From the NCBI RefSeq assembly GCF_050587365.1, contig NZ_JBOBFV010000003.1, positions 62,001 through 126,000 of the forward strand: a stretch of 64,000 nucleotides of DNA, read 5' to 3'. Shown here piece after piece: positions 7,432 through 16,126 of this stretch (the first letter of the stretch is position 1; the number at the start of each line of letters is the position of its first letter). The translations under genes were made by a program, and so were the position numbers. The stretch is from Plantibacter auratus. Its GTDB lineage: Bacteria; Actinomycetota; Actinomycetes; Actinomycetales; Microbacteriaceae. The notes under the pieces were generated by a model. It searched no databases, was not told the origin of the DNA, and saw only the letters and a program-made list of their open reading frames with translations.

Positions 7432-9539
7432 GCTGATGCTCCGTTCGTGGGTGCTGCATCGGTTGGGGCTGCGTTGAGGTGTGCTGCGACGGGGTCTGCG
7501 GCGATCGTCGCAACCGACTGACGGGTGGCGACCGTGCCACCCGTGGCGACGTGGAGGGTGACCGTGCCGTCGGTCGTGGCGGTGAGGAGGTGCTCCATCT
7601 TCATCGCTTCGACGGTGACCAGCGGCTGACCGGCGGTGACGGCGTCGCCGCTCGTGACGTGCACGGCCGTGACGGTGCCGGGCATCGGCGTCCGCACCTC
7701 CGGATCGACCGCACCGGCCGCAGTCGGATCCCCTCCGGCTGGGAGCGCCCCACGCGGGACCACCTCGACCACACTGATGGCACCGTCGAGCGCGATCCAT
7801 CGTTCGTCCCCCACGCGGACGGTCTCCAACGGGGTGCTGACACCGTCGTGCTCGAACCGCAGGGTGCCGTCCGACCGGCTGAGGACCGCGGCCCGGGTCG
7901 GTGCCGCGTCATCGACGGAGACGCTCGCGTCATCGCTCGACCCACGCACCTCGATGCGGACGATGCGTCCGTCCTCACGACGCAGGTGCTGTCGCGTCGG
8001 TGCTGCCGCGCCGAGGCGCCACCCACCGGGATCCGACCACGGCGTCCCGAGTCCGGCGGTCCGCGCTGCGGCCTCGAATCGTCGGTCGTCCGTTTCGGCG
8101 AGCGCCCCTGCGGTCAGGACCCGCTCGGACGTCGCGGCGGACGGGCTGTCGTCGAGCAGGTCGGCGATGAGACCGGTGTGCAGTCGTCCCGCGACGACGT
8201 CCTCGTCGGCGAGGAGCCGCCGGAGGAAGCCGAGGTTCGTGCGGACACCGAAGACCACCGTCGCCGCGAGCGCGGCGTCGAGTCGCCGGAGCGCGGTCCC
8301 GCGATCCTCCGCCCAGCACACGATCTTCGCGAGCATGGGGTCGTACCAGGGGCCGACGAACTGCCCGGCGGCGATGCCGCCGTCGACGCGGACGCCCGGC
8401 CCGTGCGGCAGACGCACCCGCTCGAGCACCCCGGTCTGGGGCAGGAAGCCGCTCGACGGGTCCTCCGCGTACAGCCGCGCCTCCACCGCGTGACCACGCA
8501 GGACGACGTCGTCCTGCGTCATCGCCAGCGGTTCACCGGCGGCGACGCGCACCTGCCACTCCACGAGGTCGAGCCCCGTGACGAGCTCGGTGACCGGATG
8601 CTCCACCTGCAACCGCGTGTTCATCTCGAGGAAGGCGAACTCGTCGGGTCGGTCGTCGGCGACGAGGAACTCGACGGTCCCCACCCCTCGGTAGCCGACG
8701 CTCCGTGCGACCGTGCAGGCCGCCTCGCCGAGTCGCGCCCGCTGCCGGTCGTCGACGAGCGGCGACGGGGACTCCTCCACCACCTTCTGGTGCCGACGCT
8801 GGAGCGAGCACTCGCGCTCCCCGAGGTGCACGACCGCACCGTGGGCGTCCGCGAGCACCTGCACCTCGATGTGCCGGGGTCTCGTGACGAACCGCTCGAG
8901 GAGGAGCGTGGCGTCGCCGAAGGCCGCCTCGGCCACCCGGTGCGCGGAGGCGATGGCCGATGGGAGCTCCTCGGCGCGCTCCACCACCTGCATCCCCTTG
9001 CCGCCGCCACCACCCGCCGGCTTGACGATGAGCGGGAAGCCGATGGCGACGCCGGCACGGACGAGCGCGTCGTCGTCGAGCGAGGCGTCGGCGACGCCCT
9101 CGATGATCGGGACGCCTCGAGCCGCGACGTGGTCCTTCGCCCGGATCTTGTCGCCCATGAGGACTAAGGCGCGCTCGTCCGGTCCGATGAAGACGATCCC
9201 GGCAGCGGCGAGCGCCCTCGCGAGCGCGGGTTGTTCGGACAGGAAGCCGTAGCCCGGGTGCACCGCCTCGGCCCCGGTCGTGACGGCGGCTCGGACGACG
9301 GCGTCGACGTCGAGGTAGCTGTCCACGGCCGGCGCGGGTCCCAGGCGGACGGCGCGGTCCGCGAGCCTGACATGCGGGGCGTCGCGGTCGGCGTCACTGA
9401 AGACCGCGATGCTCTCGATCTCCATCGCCCCGAGCGTGCGGATCACGCGACAGGCGATCTCGCCGCGGTTCGCGACGAGGACGGAGCGGAAGGGACGCGC
9501 GGGTGCGCGGCCGGGCGGGTTCGGTGTCTGGATCGTCAT
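7428..9539 (-). CDS. Biotin-dependent acyl-CoA carboxylase alpha subunit (methylcrotonyl-CoA type)
   Basis: A 703-residue fusion of biotin carboxylase and biotin carboxyl carrier domains. The biotin carboxylase part (about 15-470) starts VLVANRGEIACRVIRT and contains the ATP-grasp loop PAGGGGGKGM, ERECSLQRRHQKV, and EMNTRLQVEHPVTE with its catalytic Glu and Arg. A linker region follows. The biotinyl domain ends with EAMKMEH, where Lys647 would be biotinylated. The start ATG 9539 lies 4 nt after the carboxyltransferase stop, so translation is likely coupled. With the next gene it forms an AccA1/AccD1-like carboxylase acting on 3-methylcrotonyl-CoA in leucine breakdown. Propionyl-CoA or another acyl-CoA is the alternative substrate. 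Confidence 0.92.
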   Translation of the reverse strand: MTIQTPNPPGRAPARPFRSVLVANRGEIACRVIRTLGAMEIESIAVFSDADRDAPHVRLADRAVRLGPAPAVDSYLDVDAVVRAAVTTGAEAVHPGYGFLSEQPALARALAAAGIVFIGPDERALVLMGDKIRAKDHVAARGVPIIEGVADASLDDDALVRAGVAIGFPLIVKPAGGGGGKGMQVVERAEELPSAIASAHRVAEAAFGDATLLLERFVTRPRHIEVQVLADAHGAVVHLGERECSLQRRHQKVVEESPSPLVDDRQRARLGEAACTVARSVGYRGVGTVEFLVADDRPDEFAFLEMNTRLQVEHPVTELVTGLDLVEWQVRVAAGEPLAMTQDDVVLRGHAVEARLYAEDPSSGFLPQTGVLERVRLPHGPGVRVDGGIAAGQFVGPWYDPMLAKIVCWAEDRGTALRRLDAALAATVVFGVRTNLGFLRRLLADEDVVAGRLHTGLIADLLDDSPSAATSERVLTAGALAETDDRRFEAAARTAGLGTPWSDPGGWRLGAAAPTRQHLRREDGRIVRIEVRGSSDDASVSVDDAAPTRAAVLSRSDGTLRFEHDGVSTPLETVRVGDERWIALDGAISVVEVVPRGALPAGGDPTAAGAVDPEVRTPMPGTVTAVHVTSGDAVTAGQPLVTVEAMKMEHLLTATTDGTVTLHVATGGTVATRQSVATIAADPVAAHLNAAPTDAAPTNGASA

Positions 9540-9543
9540 GCCG

Positions 9544-11184
9544 TCACATCCTGAAGAGGCCGAAGCCGGGTTCCGGCAGGGGCGCGCGGGAGCACACCTC
9601 GAGCGCGAGTCCGAGGACCGTGCGGGTCCGGGCGGGGTCGATGATGCCGTCGTCCCAGAGCCGTGCGGTCGAGTAGTACGGGTTGCCCTGCTCCTCGAAG
9701 TCGGCGAGGATCGGCGCCCGGAAGTCCTCCTCCGCCTGGGCGGTCCACGCCTCACCGCGGGCCTCGAGTTGGTCGCGTTTGACGGTCGCGAGGACACTCG
9801 CCGCCTGCTGTCCCCCCATGACGGAGATGCGCGCGCCCGGCCACATCCAGAGGAACCGGGGATCGTAGGCCCGGCCGCACATGGAGTAGTTGCCGGCGCC
9901 GAACGAACCACCGATCACCACCGTCAGCTTCGGCACCCGGGTGGTCGCGACCGCGGTGACCATCTTCGCGCCGTGCTTGGCGATGCCTCCGGCCTCGGCG
10001 TCACTGCCGACCATGAAGCCCGAGATGTTCTGGAGGAACAGCAACGGGATGCCGCGCTGGTCGGCGAGCTCGATGAAGTGAGCGCCCTTCAGGGCCGACT
10101 CGCTGAAGAGCACGCCGTTGTTCGCGATGATGCCGACGGGGTGCCCGTGCAGCCTCGCGAACCCGGTCACGAGGGTGTCGCCGTACTCGCGCTTGAACTC
10201 CGAGAAGTCACTGCCGTCGACGAGCCGCGCGATCACCTCACGGACATCGTAGGCCGTCTGCAGCTCCGCCGGGACGACGCCGTACAGTTCCGCCTCCGGG
10301 ACGATCGGCGGCACGCTCGGACGCACCTCCCACGCGCGCTGGTGGGGCGCCGGCAGCGTCGCGACCGCATCCCGGAGGATGTCGAGCGCGTGCGCGTCGT
10401 CGTCGGCGAGGTGGTCCGTGACCCCCGACACCCGGGCGTGGAGGTCGCCGCCGCCGAGTTGCTCCGGCGTCACGACCTCGCCGATCGCGGCTTTCACGAG
10501 GGGTGGACCACCCAAGAAGATCGTGCCCTGGCCACGCACGATCACGTTCTCGTCGCTCATGGCGGGGACGTACGCACCTCCGGCGGTGCAGGACCCGAGT
10601 ACGGCAGCGAGTTGCGGGATGCCGACCGCCGACATCCTGGCCTGGTTGAAGAAGATTCGGCCGAAGTGGTCCCGATCGGGGAAGACCTCATCCTGCGTCG
10701 GGAGGTTCGCTCCCCCGGAGTCGACGAGGTACAGGCACGGCAGTCGGTTCGCGGCCGCGATCTCCTGGGCCCGGAGGTGCTTCTTCACCGTCATCGGGAA
10801 GTACGAGCCGCCCTTCGCGGTCGCATCGTTCGACACGACGAGCACGTGTCGTCCGTGGACGAGGCCGATCCCGGCGATGACCCCGGCGCCGGGAGTCGCG
10901 TCGTCGTACATACCGTGCGCGGCCAAGGGCGCGATCTCGAGGAAGGGGCTCCCCTCGTCGAGCAGGCGGTCGACCCGATCGCGCGGCAGCAGCTTCCCCC
11001 GGGCGACATGCCGGGCCCGCGACGCCTCCGGTCCGCCCAGGGCCGCGGCCGCCATCGTCTGTTCGAGCACCGTCACGAGCGCCCGCTGCGCCGCCTCCTG
11101 CTCGCGGAATCGGGCTGAGGTGGGATCGGCACCGCTCGTGAGGGTGGGCACTCGGGCTCCTGTCGTCATCGACCGTGAGTGCAT
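9544..11184 (-). CDS. Acyl-CoA carboxyltransferase beta subunit (methylcrotonyl-CoA type)
   Basis: The carboxyltransferase of the biotin-dependent carboxylase, about 540 residues with tandem crotonase folds. NNGVLFSESALKGAHFIELA, LLFLQNISGFMVG and GGSFGAGNYSMCGRAYDPRF are typical of methylcrotonyl-CoA carboxylase beta subunits rather than propionyl-CoA enzymes. Two in-frame ATGs exist, 11184 and 11169, and neither has a strong ribosome site. The first overlaps the TTCAGTTA half-site of the regulatory region, so the second is possible. It is the first gene of the operon running to the CitE-like gene and is divergent from a TetR regulator, which probably controls it. Confidence 0.92.
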   Translation of the reverse strand: MHSRSMTTGARVPTLTSGADPTSARFREQEAAQRALVTVLEQTMAAAALGGPEASRARHVARGKLLPRDRVDRLLDEGSPFLEIAPLAAHGMYDDATPGAGVIAGIGLVHGRHVLVVSNDATAKGGSYFPMTVKKHLRAQEIAAANRLPCLYLVDSGGANLPTQDEVFPDRDHFGRIFFNQARMSAVGIPQLAAVLGSCTAGGAYVPAMSDENVIVRGQGTIFLGGPPLVKAAIGEVVTPEQLGGGDLHARVSGVTDHLADDDAHALDILRDAVATLPAPHQRAWEVRPSVPPIVPEAELYGVVPAELQTAYDVREVIARLVDGSDFSEFKREYGDTLVTGFARLHGHPVGIIANNGVLFSESALKGAHFIELADQRGIPLLFLQNISGFMVGSDAEAGGIAKHGAKMVTAVATTRVPKLTVVIGGSFGAGNYSMCGRAYDPRFLWMWPGARISVMGGQQAASVLATVKRDQLEARGEAWTAQAEEDFRAPILADFEEQGNPYYSTARLWDDGIIDPARTRTVLGLALEVCSRAPLPEPGFGLFRM

Positions 11185-11233
11185 TCAGTTACTCATCACT
11201 CACTGAAAGAGAGGTTACAGTTCATTAACTGAA
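11184..11233. promoter_or_regulatory. Candidate TetR operator cluster between carboxylase operon and tetR
   Basis: An 8-bp inverted repeat TTCAGTTA (11184-11191) / TAACTGAA (11226-11233) frames this divergent intergenic region. Inside lie a further ACTGAA (11202-11207) and the palindrome CAGTTCATTAACTG (11218-11231). The AT-rich symmetric half-sites next to a divergently transcribed TetR gene are what an autoregulated operator looks like. One half-site touches the carboxyltransferase start, so binding would block that promoter or start. Confidence 0.55.
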
Positions 11234-11256
11234 AAAGTCCACCCCGAGGAGATCCG

Positions 11257-11889
11257 ATGACCGGTCGTGACACGCCGTCCCCGAACCCGCCGCACCTCGG
11301 GCGCTCGGAGGCGAAAGCGGCACGTCGCTCCGCCCTCCTGCGGTCAGCGGCCGGACTGTTCGCCGAGCGCGGCTTCGCCGGGGTGTCGATGGAGGACCTC
11401 GGAACGGCCGTCGGCATGAGCGGACCCGCCGTCTACCGCCACTTCCCGAGCAAGCAGGCCGTCCTCGCAGCACTCCTCGTCGGCGTCAGTCAGGACCTGC
11501 TGGATGGCGGGACCCGCGAGGTCGAGCAGGCTCCGGACAGCGATCGAGCACTGCGTTCGTTGGTCACCTTCCACGTGGCTTTCGCCCTCGACGACCCCGA
11601 CGTGATCCGCATCCAGGACCACGACCTCGACAGTCTGGCACCGGACGACCGCCGCGCGGTCCGCACCCTCCAGCGGCGCTACGTCGAGCGGTGGGTGGAT
11701 GTCCTCACGACGCTGCATCCCACGATCCCAGCGGCGGAACTGCGGGTCCGGGCGCTCGCGGGCTTCGGACTGATCAACTCCACGTCCCACAGCACCTCCC
11801 TCGGCAGGAACGAGGCCGGGACACCCGACCGCGAGGCGGTGCGCTCGACGCTCGAGCGGATGGCACTGGCCGCCCTGCTCGCCGCGTGA
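11257..11889 (+). CDS. TetR/AcrR family transcriptional regulator
   Basis: A 210-residue one-component regulator. The N-terminal DNA-binding domain (about 18-65) shows ALLRSAAGLFAERGFAGVSM, then the recognition helix region MSGPAVYRHFPSKQAVLAAL. The C-terminal all-helical domain should bind a ligand, plausibly an acyl-CoA intermediate. GAGGAG precedes ATG 11257 by a few bases. It is divergent from the carboxylase-dehydrogenase operon and shares with it a region full of CAGTTA/TAACTG half-sites. It is therefore the likely repressor of the leucine catabolic genes and of itself. Confidence 0.9.
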   Translation: MTGRDTPSPNPPHLGRSEAKAARRSALLRSAAGLFAERGFAGVSMEDLGTAVGMSGPAVYRHFPSKQAVLAALLVGVSQDLLDGGTREVEQAPDSDRALRSLVTFHVAFALDDPDVIRIQDHDLDSLAPDDRRAVRTLQRRYVERWVDVLTTLHPTIPAAELRVRALAGFGLINSTSHSTSLGRNEAGTPDREAVRSTLERMALAALLAA

Positions 11890-11904
11890 GGACGCGGAGC
11901 AGCG

Positions 11905-12282
11905 TCAGTCGACGAGCACGGACAGGACGTTCCCCGCTGGATCGGTGAACCAGGCGATGTCCGGGCCGTTCCCGCGCATGATCCCCTTCGCGTCCGTCGG
12001 CAGGACGTCGTCGGGGTACAGCTTCGTCACCACGCCCTGCGCCTGCAGCTCGTCGACCGCCGTGTCGATGTCCTCGACCACGAGGTTCAGCACCGTGAAC
12101 GAGGCTGGTGTGTGGTCCGGCTTGCCGTAGACGAGCACCGACCCGCCGGCGGGGAGCGCTACGTCCAGGAATCCCATGGCGTTGTCCGTGACCGTGAGAC
12201 CGAGGACGTCCCCGTAGAACGCCCTCGCCGCGTCGATGTCGTCGACCGAGAACCCGCTGAAGACATCCGTGTAGGTGACCAT
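11905..12282 (-). CDS. VOC (glyoxalase/bleomycin resistance-like) family protein
   Basis: A 125-residue protein of the vicinal oxygen chelate fold with two beta-alpha-beta-beta-beta modules. It begins FSGFSVDDIDAARAFYGDVL and ends ITDPAG-like (AWFTDPAGNVLSVL), the usual module signatures. AAAGGAG lies 6 nt before ATG 12282. Substrate cannot be told from sequence; members include glyoxalases, dioxygenases and resistance proteins. It lies between the tetR gene (convergent, 15 bases apart) and the end of the bkd operon, and a hairpin separates it from the latter. Confidence 0.85.
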   Translation of the reverse strand: MVTYTDVFSGFSVDDIDAARAFYGDVLGLTVTDNAMGFLDVALPAGGSVLVYGKPDHTPASFTVLNLVVEDIDTAVDELQAQGVVTKLYPDDVLPTDAKGIMRGNGPDIAWFTDPAGNVLSVLVD

Positions 12283-12345
12283 GAGCCGCTCCTTTGCTGA
12301 TTCCCGATGCGTACACGATGCACGATGCCACGTCGCGGTCGTCGC

Positions 12346-12393
12346 GTCCAGGCCCGAACGGCCGCCGGGGCGGGCGAGCGCGAGGGCCTGGAC
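12346..12393 (-). terminator. Hairpin after the bkd operon
   Basis: A perfect 10-bp stem, GTCCAGGCCC with GGGCCTGGAC, encloses a 28-nt GC-rich loop just downstream of the E2 stop. No T-run follows, which is common for actinobacterial terminators. Confidence 0.5.
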
Positions 12394-12400
12394 TCGACGA

Positions 12401-13744
12401 TCACACCATCGTCAGGACCATCGCCGGATCGGAGAGCATCGTTCCGAGGTCGACGAGGAACCGGGACCCCTGCTCTCCGTCGATGAGCCGATGGTCGAAC
12501 GACAGCGACAGCGTCACGACGTGTCGCAGCGCGACCTGCCCCTCGAACTCCCACGGCTGGCGACGGACGGCACCGAGCGCGATGATCGCCGCCTCACCGG
12601 GGTTCAGGATCGGCGTCCCCGCATCGACGCCGAAGACGCCGACGTTGGAGATCGTGATCGTCCCCCCTCGCAGTTCCGCCGGAGCGGTGCGTCCCTCGCG
12701 GGCCGTGCGGACGAGGTCCGACACGGCGTCCGCGAGTTCGAACAGGCTGAGCTCCTCCGCCCGAGCGATGTTCGGCACGAGGAGTCCTCGCGGCGTCGCT
12801 GCGGCGATCCCGAGTCCGACGTGGCCGTACTCGACGATCTCCCCGGCAGCCTCGTCCCAACTCGCGTTGACCGCGGGAGTTCGTCTCACGGCGATGCACA
12901 CCGCTTTGGCGAGGACGGTCAGGATGTTGACCCGGTGGTCCCCGGTCCGAGGCGAGCGGGCGAGCGCGTCCAGCAGCGACATCGTCGGCGTCACGTCGAC
13001 CGTCAGGAACTCCGTCACGTGGGGAGCCGTGAACGCGCTGCTCACCATCGCCTCGGCGGTCCGACGCCTGACACCCGTGATCGGCCGACGCACCGACCCG
13101 TCGGCCGCCGTGGCCGTCGCCTCTGGGGTCCCGGCCGGTGCCGCTGCCGCTCCGCGAGCACGCTCCGGCAGCTGCCCACTCAGGCCGGTCGCAGCGCGCT
13201 CGACCTCCTCACGCGCGATCCGACCACCGACGCCGGTGCCGACGAGCGTTCCGAGGTCGACGCCCAGATCACGGGCGAGTCGCCGGACCGGCGGTGTCGC
13301 GCGGGGCCGAGAACGCTCCGGCACCGGGGCGGTGTGCGCCGGGGCAGGTGTGTCATCGCCGGCGGACCGGGCACGGCGCCGTGGCCGTTCACCGCTCGCC
13401 GTGCGAGGACCGTAGCCGACGAGGACCGGCTCGCGGTCCGCGGCCCCACTCGGACGGTCGACCTCCGCTCGGTCGGCCTCGGGGACCGACGGGGGCGGAG
13501 CGGTCTCACCATCGGGGGCGAAGTCGACGAGCGCCTCGCCGACGAGGACCGTCGTCCCCGGTTCGACGTGGAGCCTCGTGACCACGCCGGCGGTCGGCGC
13601 GGGCAGTTCGACGAGCGCCTTCGCGGTCTCGACCTCGGCGATCACCTGGTTGAGCTCGACGTGGTCGCCGACGGCGACGCGCCAGGACACGAGTTCGCTC
13701 TCGGTCAGACCTTCACCGAGATCGGGTAGGGAGAACCGCTTCAT
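12401..13744 (-). CDS. bkdC: Dihydrolipoamide acyltransferase (E2) of branched-chain 2-oxoacid dehydrogenase
   Basis: A 447-residue E2 subunit. The single lipoyl domain (1-78) has the lipoylated Lys42 in ETAKALVE. A Pro/Arg-rich linker follows, and then the E3/E1-binding domain (about 148-185, RRLARDLGVDLGTLVGTG). The C-terminal acyltransferase domain carries the catalytic motif SFDHRLIDG (His418, Asp422). Its ATG overlaps the E1beta stop (ATGA). With E1alpha and E1beta it forms the complex that converts branched-chain 2-oxoacids to acyl-CoAs. No E3 (lpd) gene is present in the window, so E3 must be supplied from elsewhere. Confidence 0.92.
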   Translation of the reverse strand: MKRFSLPDLGEGLTESELVSWRVAVGDHVELNQVIAEVETAKALVELPAPTAGVVTRLHVEPGTTVLVGEALVDFAPDGETAPPPSVPEADRAEVDRPSGAADREPVLVGYGPRTASGERPRRRARSAGDDTPAPAHTAPVPERSRPRATPPVRRLARDLGVDLGTLVGTGVGGRIAREEVERAATGLSGQLPERARGAAAAPAGTPEATATAADGSVRRPITGVRRRTAEAMVSSAFTAPHVTEFLTVDVTPTMSLLDALARSPRTGDHRVNILTVLAKAVCIAVRRTPAVNASWDEAAGEIVEYGHVGLGIAAATPRGLLVPNIARAEELSLFELADAVSDLVRTAREGRTAPAELRGGTITISNVGVFGVDAGTPILNPGEAAIIALGAVRRQPWEFEGQVALRHVVTLSLSFDHRLIDGEQGSRFLVDLGTMLSDPAMVLTMV

Positions 13745-14787
13745 CGCCGTCCCTCCCCACCGGTCACAGGCCGGGCATCGGCCCTGCCCACAACGGAGGC
13801 CGAGGACCGACGCCCCAGTGCGCGATCCACCCCGTCCAGGATCCGGTCGAGGTCCGGGAGGAAGTGGTCCTCGAGCGCCGACGCGGGATAGGGGGTGTCG
13901 AACCCCGTCACCCGCACCGGGGCCTCTTCGAGGAGGTCGAAGCAGCGTTCGGTGATCGAGGCCGCCAGCTCGGCTCCGACCCCTCCGGAGCGTTGCGCCT
14001 CGTGCGTGATGACGAGTCGCCCGGTCTTCTCGACCGAGGCGGCGACCGCGTCGACGTCCAAGGGCGCGAGGGATCGGAGGTCGATCACCTCCAGGTCGAC
14101 ACCCTCGTCGGCCGCGGCCTCCGCAGCCTCGAGCGCCGTCTGGACGAGCGGACCGTAGGCGACCAGCGTCGCGTCCGTGCCGGCGCGAACGGTCCGCGCA
14201 CGGGTGAACGCGAGCGGATCGGCGGGGAGGTCGTCGAGGACCTCACCCTTCGTCCAGTACCGCCGCTTCGGTTCGAAGAACAGCACCGGGTCGTCGCACG
14301 CGATCGCCTGACGGATCATGGTGTGCGCGTCCTGGGGGTCCGAGCACGTCACCACGCGCAGTCCCGCCGTGTGCGCGAAGTACGCCTCCGGGGACTCGGA
14401 GTGGTGCTCGACGGCGCCGATTCCTCCGCCGTACGGCACCCGGATGGTGACCGGCATCCGCACGGCGCCCTTCGTCCGGTAGTGCAGCTTCGCCAACTGC
14501 GCGACGATCTGGTCGAAGCCCGGATAGATGAACCCGTCGAACTGGATCTCGCACACCGGGCGGAAGCCTCGGAACGCCAGACCGATCGCCGCTCCGATGA
14601 TCGCGGACTCCGCCAGCGGCGTGTCGACGACGCGATCGGCGCCGAACTCAGCCTGGAGGCCGTCGGTCACCCGGAACACCCCGCCGAGTCGGCCGATGTC
14701 CTCGCCGAGCAACAGGACCCGGTCGTCATCGGCGAGGGCGTGGTGCAGTCCGGTGTTGATCGCCTTGCTGAGGGTGAGCGTGGTCAT
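13741..14787 (-). CDS. bkdB: 2-oxoacid dehydrogenase E1 component, beta subunit
   Basis: A 348-residue transketolase-like beta subunit. It begins LTLSKAINTGLHHALADDDR and includes VLLLGEDIG, TPLAESAIIGAAIGLA, YGGGIGAVEHHSESPEAYFA and a C-terminal transketolase domain with LEVIDLRSLAPLD. The start is ATG 14787, overlapping the TGA of E1alpha (ATGA). It pairs with E1alpha to bind thiamine diphosphate and decarboxylate branched 2-oxoacids. The C-terminal 15-20 residues are Arg/Gly-rich and probably disordered. Confidence 0.92.
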   Translation of the reverse strand: MTTLTLSKAINTGLHHALADDDRVLLLGEDIGRLGGVFRVTDGLQAEFGADRVVDTPLAESAIIGAAIGLAFRGFRPVCEIQFDGFIYPGFDQIVAQLAKLHYRTKGAVRMPVTIRVPYGGGIGAVEHHSESPEAYFAHTAGLRVVTCSDPQDAHTMIRQAIACDDPVLFFEPKRRYWTKGEVLDDLPADPLAFTRARTVRAGTDATLVAYGPLVQTALEAAEAAADEGVDLEVIDLRSLAPLDVDAVAASVEKTGRLVITHEAQRSGGVGAELAASITERCFDLLEEAPVRVTGFDTPYPASALEDHFLPDLDRILDGVDRALGRRSSASVVGRADARPVTGGEGRR

Positions 14788-15938
14788 CGGGCACCACCGT
14801 CGAACATCGCGAGGTAGGAGCGGTACTCCTCGCGTTGCCGTTCGAGCCCGGGGTGGGCGGTGGCGTAGACCTCGTCGAAGAGCGAGAGCGGGTGAGGGGC
14901 AGGCAAGGCGAGGCACCCCGCACGGACCCGGGCGGCCGCGGCGTCGGCGACGGACGCGACGTGGGCTCGGGCCGTCTCGTCGAGGACCCCTTCGGACTCC
15001 AGCAGACGCTCGAGACGGGTGATCGGATCCTTCGCACGCCACGACGCGACCTCGCTCTCGTCCCGGTACCGCGTCGGATCGTCCGAGGTGGTGTGCGGCC
15101 CCATGCGGTAGGTGACGGCCTCGATGAAGGTCGGCCCACCACCGGAACGTGCGCGGTCGACGGCGATCCGCATCGCCGCCGTCACGGCGACCACGTCGTT
15201 GCCGTCGACCCGCATGCTCGGCACCCCGAAGCCCGGTGCCCGGTCCGCGATGGGGCGCTGGGCCTGCAGCCCGACGGGCTCGGAGATCGCGTACTGGTTG
15301 TTCTGGCAGAAGAAGACCACGGGTGCCTGGAAGCTCGCGGCCAGCACCAGCGCCTCGTTCACGTCGCCCTGACTCGTCGCCCCGTCGCCGAAGTAGGCCA
15401 CGGCCACCGCGTCGGACCCGTCGCGCTGACAGCCCATCGCGTAGCCCGTCGCATGGAGCGTCTGGGCCCCGATGATGACCGCCGGCGTCGCCATGCCGAC
15501 CGCGAACGGGTCCCAGCCCGACAGCGCGGTCCCCCGCCACATCGCCATCAATTGATCGAGTTCGACGCCACGGCAGTACGCGACGGCCTGTTCGCGGTAG
15601 CTCGTGAAGACGAAGTCCCCGCGCCGCAGGACCCGCGCCGACCCCACCTGGGCGGCCTCCTGCCCGAGCGACGGCGGCCACAGACCGATCTCGCCCTGCC
15701 GTTGCAGAGCCGTCGCCTCCGTGTCGATGCGGCGCGTGACGACCATGTCCTCGTAGAGCGCGAGCAGCTCGGTGTGACCGAGGTCGGCGACGAAGAGGTC
15801 GTAGAGGGCGTCCTCCTGACGGACGCCGTCCGGATCGAGGAGCTGGACGCACCCGTGGTCGACCGGGACCGGTTCGCGTGCATCACCGCCCCGCTCGTCG
15901 GAATCCTGCGGGAATTGGGTGTGAGTCTCCATCGACAC
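14784..15938 (-). CDS. bkdA: 2-oxoacid dehydrogenase E1 component, alpha subunit
   Basis: A thiamine-diphosphate-binding subunit of 382-384 residues. The ThDP motif GDGATSQGDVNEA starts at residue 184 and ends with the NN pair at 213-214 (CQNNQYAIS). MGPHTTSDD near 285 is the phosphorylation-loop-like region of branched-chain E1alpha. Both GTG 15938 and ATG 15932 are possible starts; no clear ribosome site decides between them. It is the first gene of bkdABC, 188 bases downstream of pnp, whose terminator hairpin lies between. With the carboxylase operon it completes leucine oxidation from 2-oxoisocaproate. Confidence 0.92.
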   Translation of the reverse strand: MSMETHTQFPQDSDERGGDAREPVPVDHGCVQLLDPDGVRQEDALYDLFVADLGHTELLALYEDMVVTRRIDTEATALQRQGEIGLWPPSLGQEAAQVGSARVLRRGDFVFTSYREQAVAYCRGVELDQLMAMWRGTALSGWDPFAVGMATPAVIIGAQTLHATGYAMGCQRDGSDAVAVAYFGDGATSQGDVNEALVLAASFQAPVVFFCQNNQYAISEPVGLQAQRPIADRAPGFGVPSMRVDGNDVVAVTAAMRIAVDRARSGGGPTFIEAVTYRMGPHTTSDDPTRYRDESEVASWRAKDPITRLERLLESEGVLDETARAHVASVADAAAARVRAGCLALPAPHPLSLFDEVYATAHPGLERQREEYRSYLAMFDGGAR

Positions 15939-16073
15939 GATGCACGCCGCCTTGAGTTCGGTGACCTCACGGCGGTGCCTCGTGAGCGATGCCGTGCCCT
16001 CGCGTCATCGCGAGGTGGTCCGAGGCTACGCCGGATCACCCTGGCGCTCAACCGTCGACACTCCGCTCAACGG

Positions 16074-16109
16074 CGAACGCCCGCCCCGCGGAAGCGGGAC
16101 GGGCGTTCG
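16074..16109 (-). terminator. pnp terminator hairpin
   Basis: A 16-bp stem (15 Watson-Crick pairs and one mismatch) closes a 4-nt loop, TTCC on the minus strand, about 20 bases after the pnp TAA. It has no following T-run but is very stable. Confidence 0.7.
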
Positions 16110-16126
16110 GGTGCAGCTGCTGAGGC

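Noticed and set aside
14788..15852. Long N-terminal extension of the E1beta frame
   Set aside because: It overlaps E1alpha in another frame, is Arg/Gly-rich, and the ATG at 14787 overlaps the E1alpha stop as expected for coupling.
4918..15938. Leucine block as a recent genomic island
   Set aside because: No integrase, transposase, tRNA or flanking repeats; composition looks like the surroundings; the TetR and operon structure are intact.
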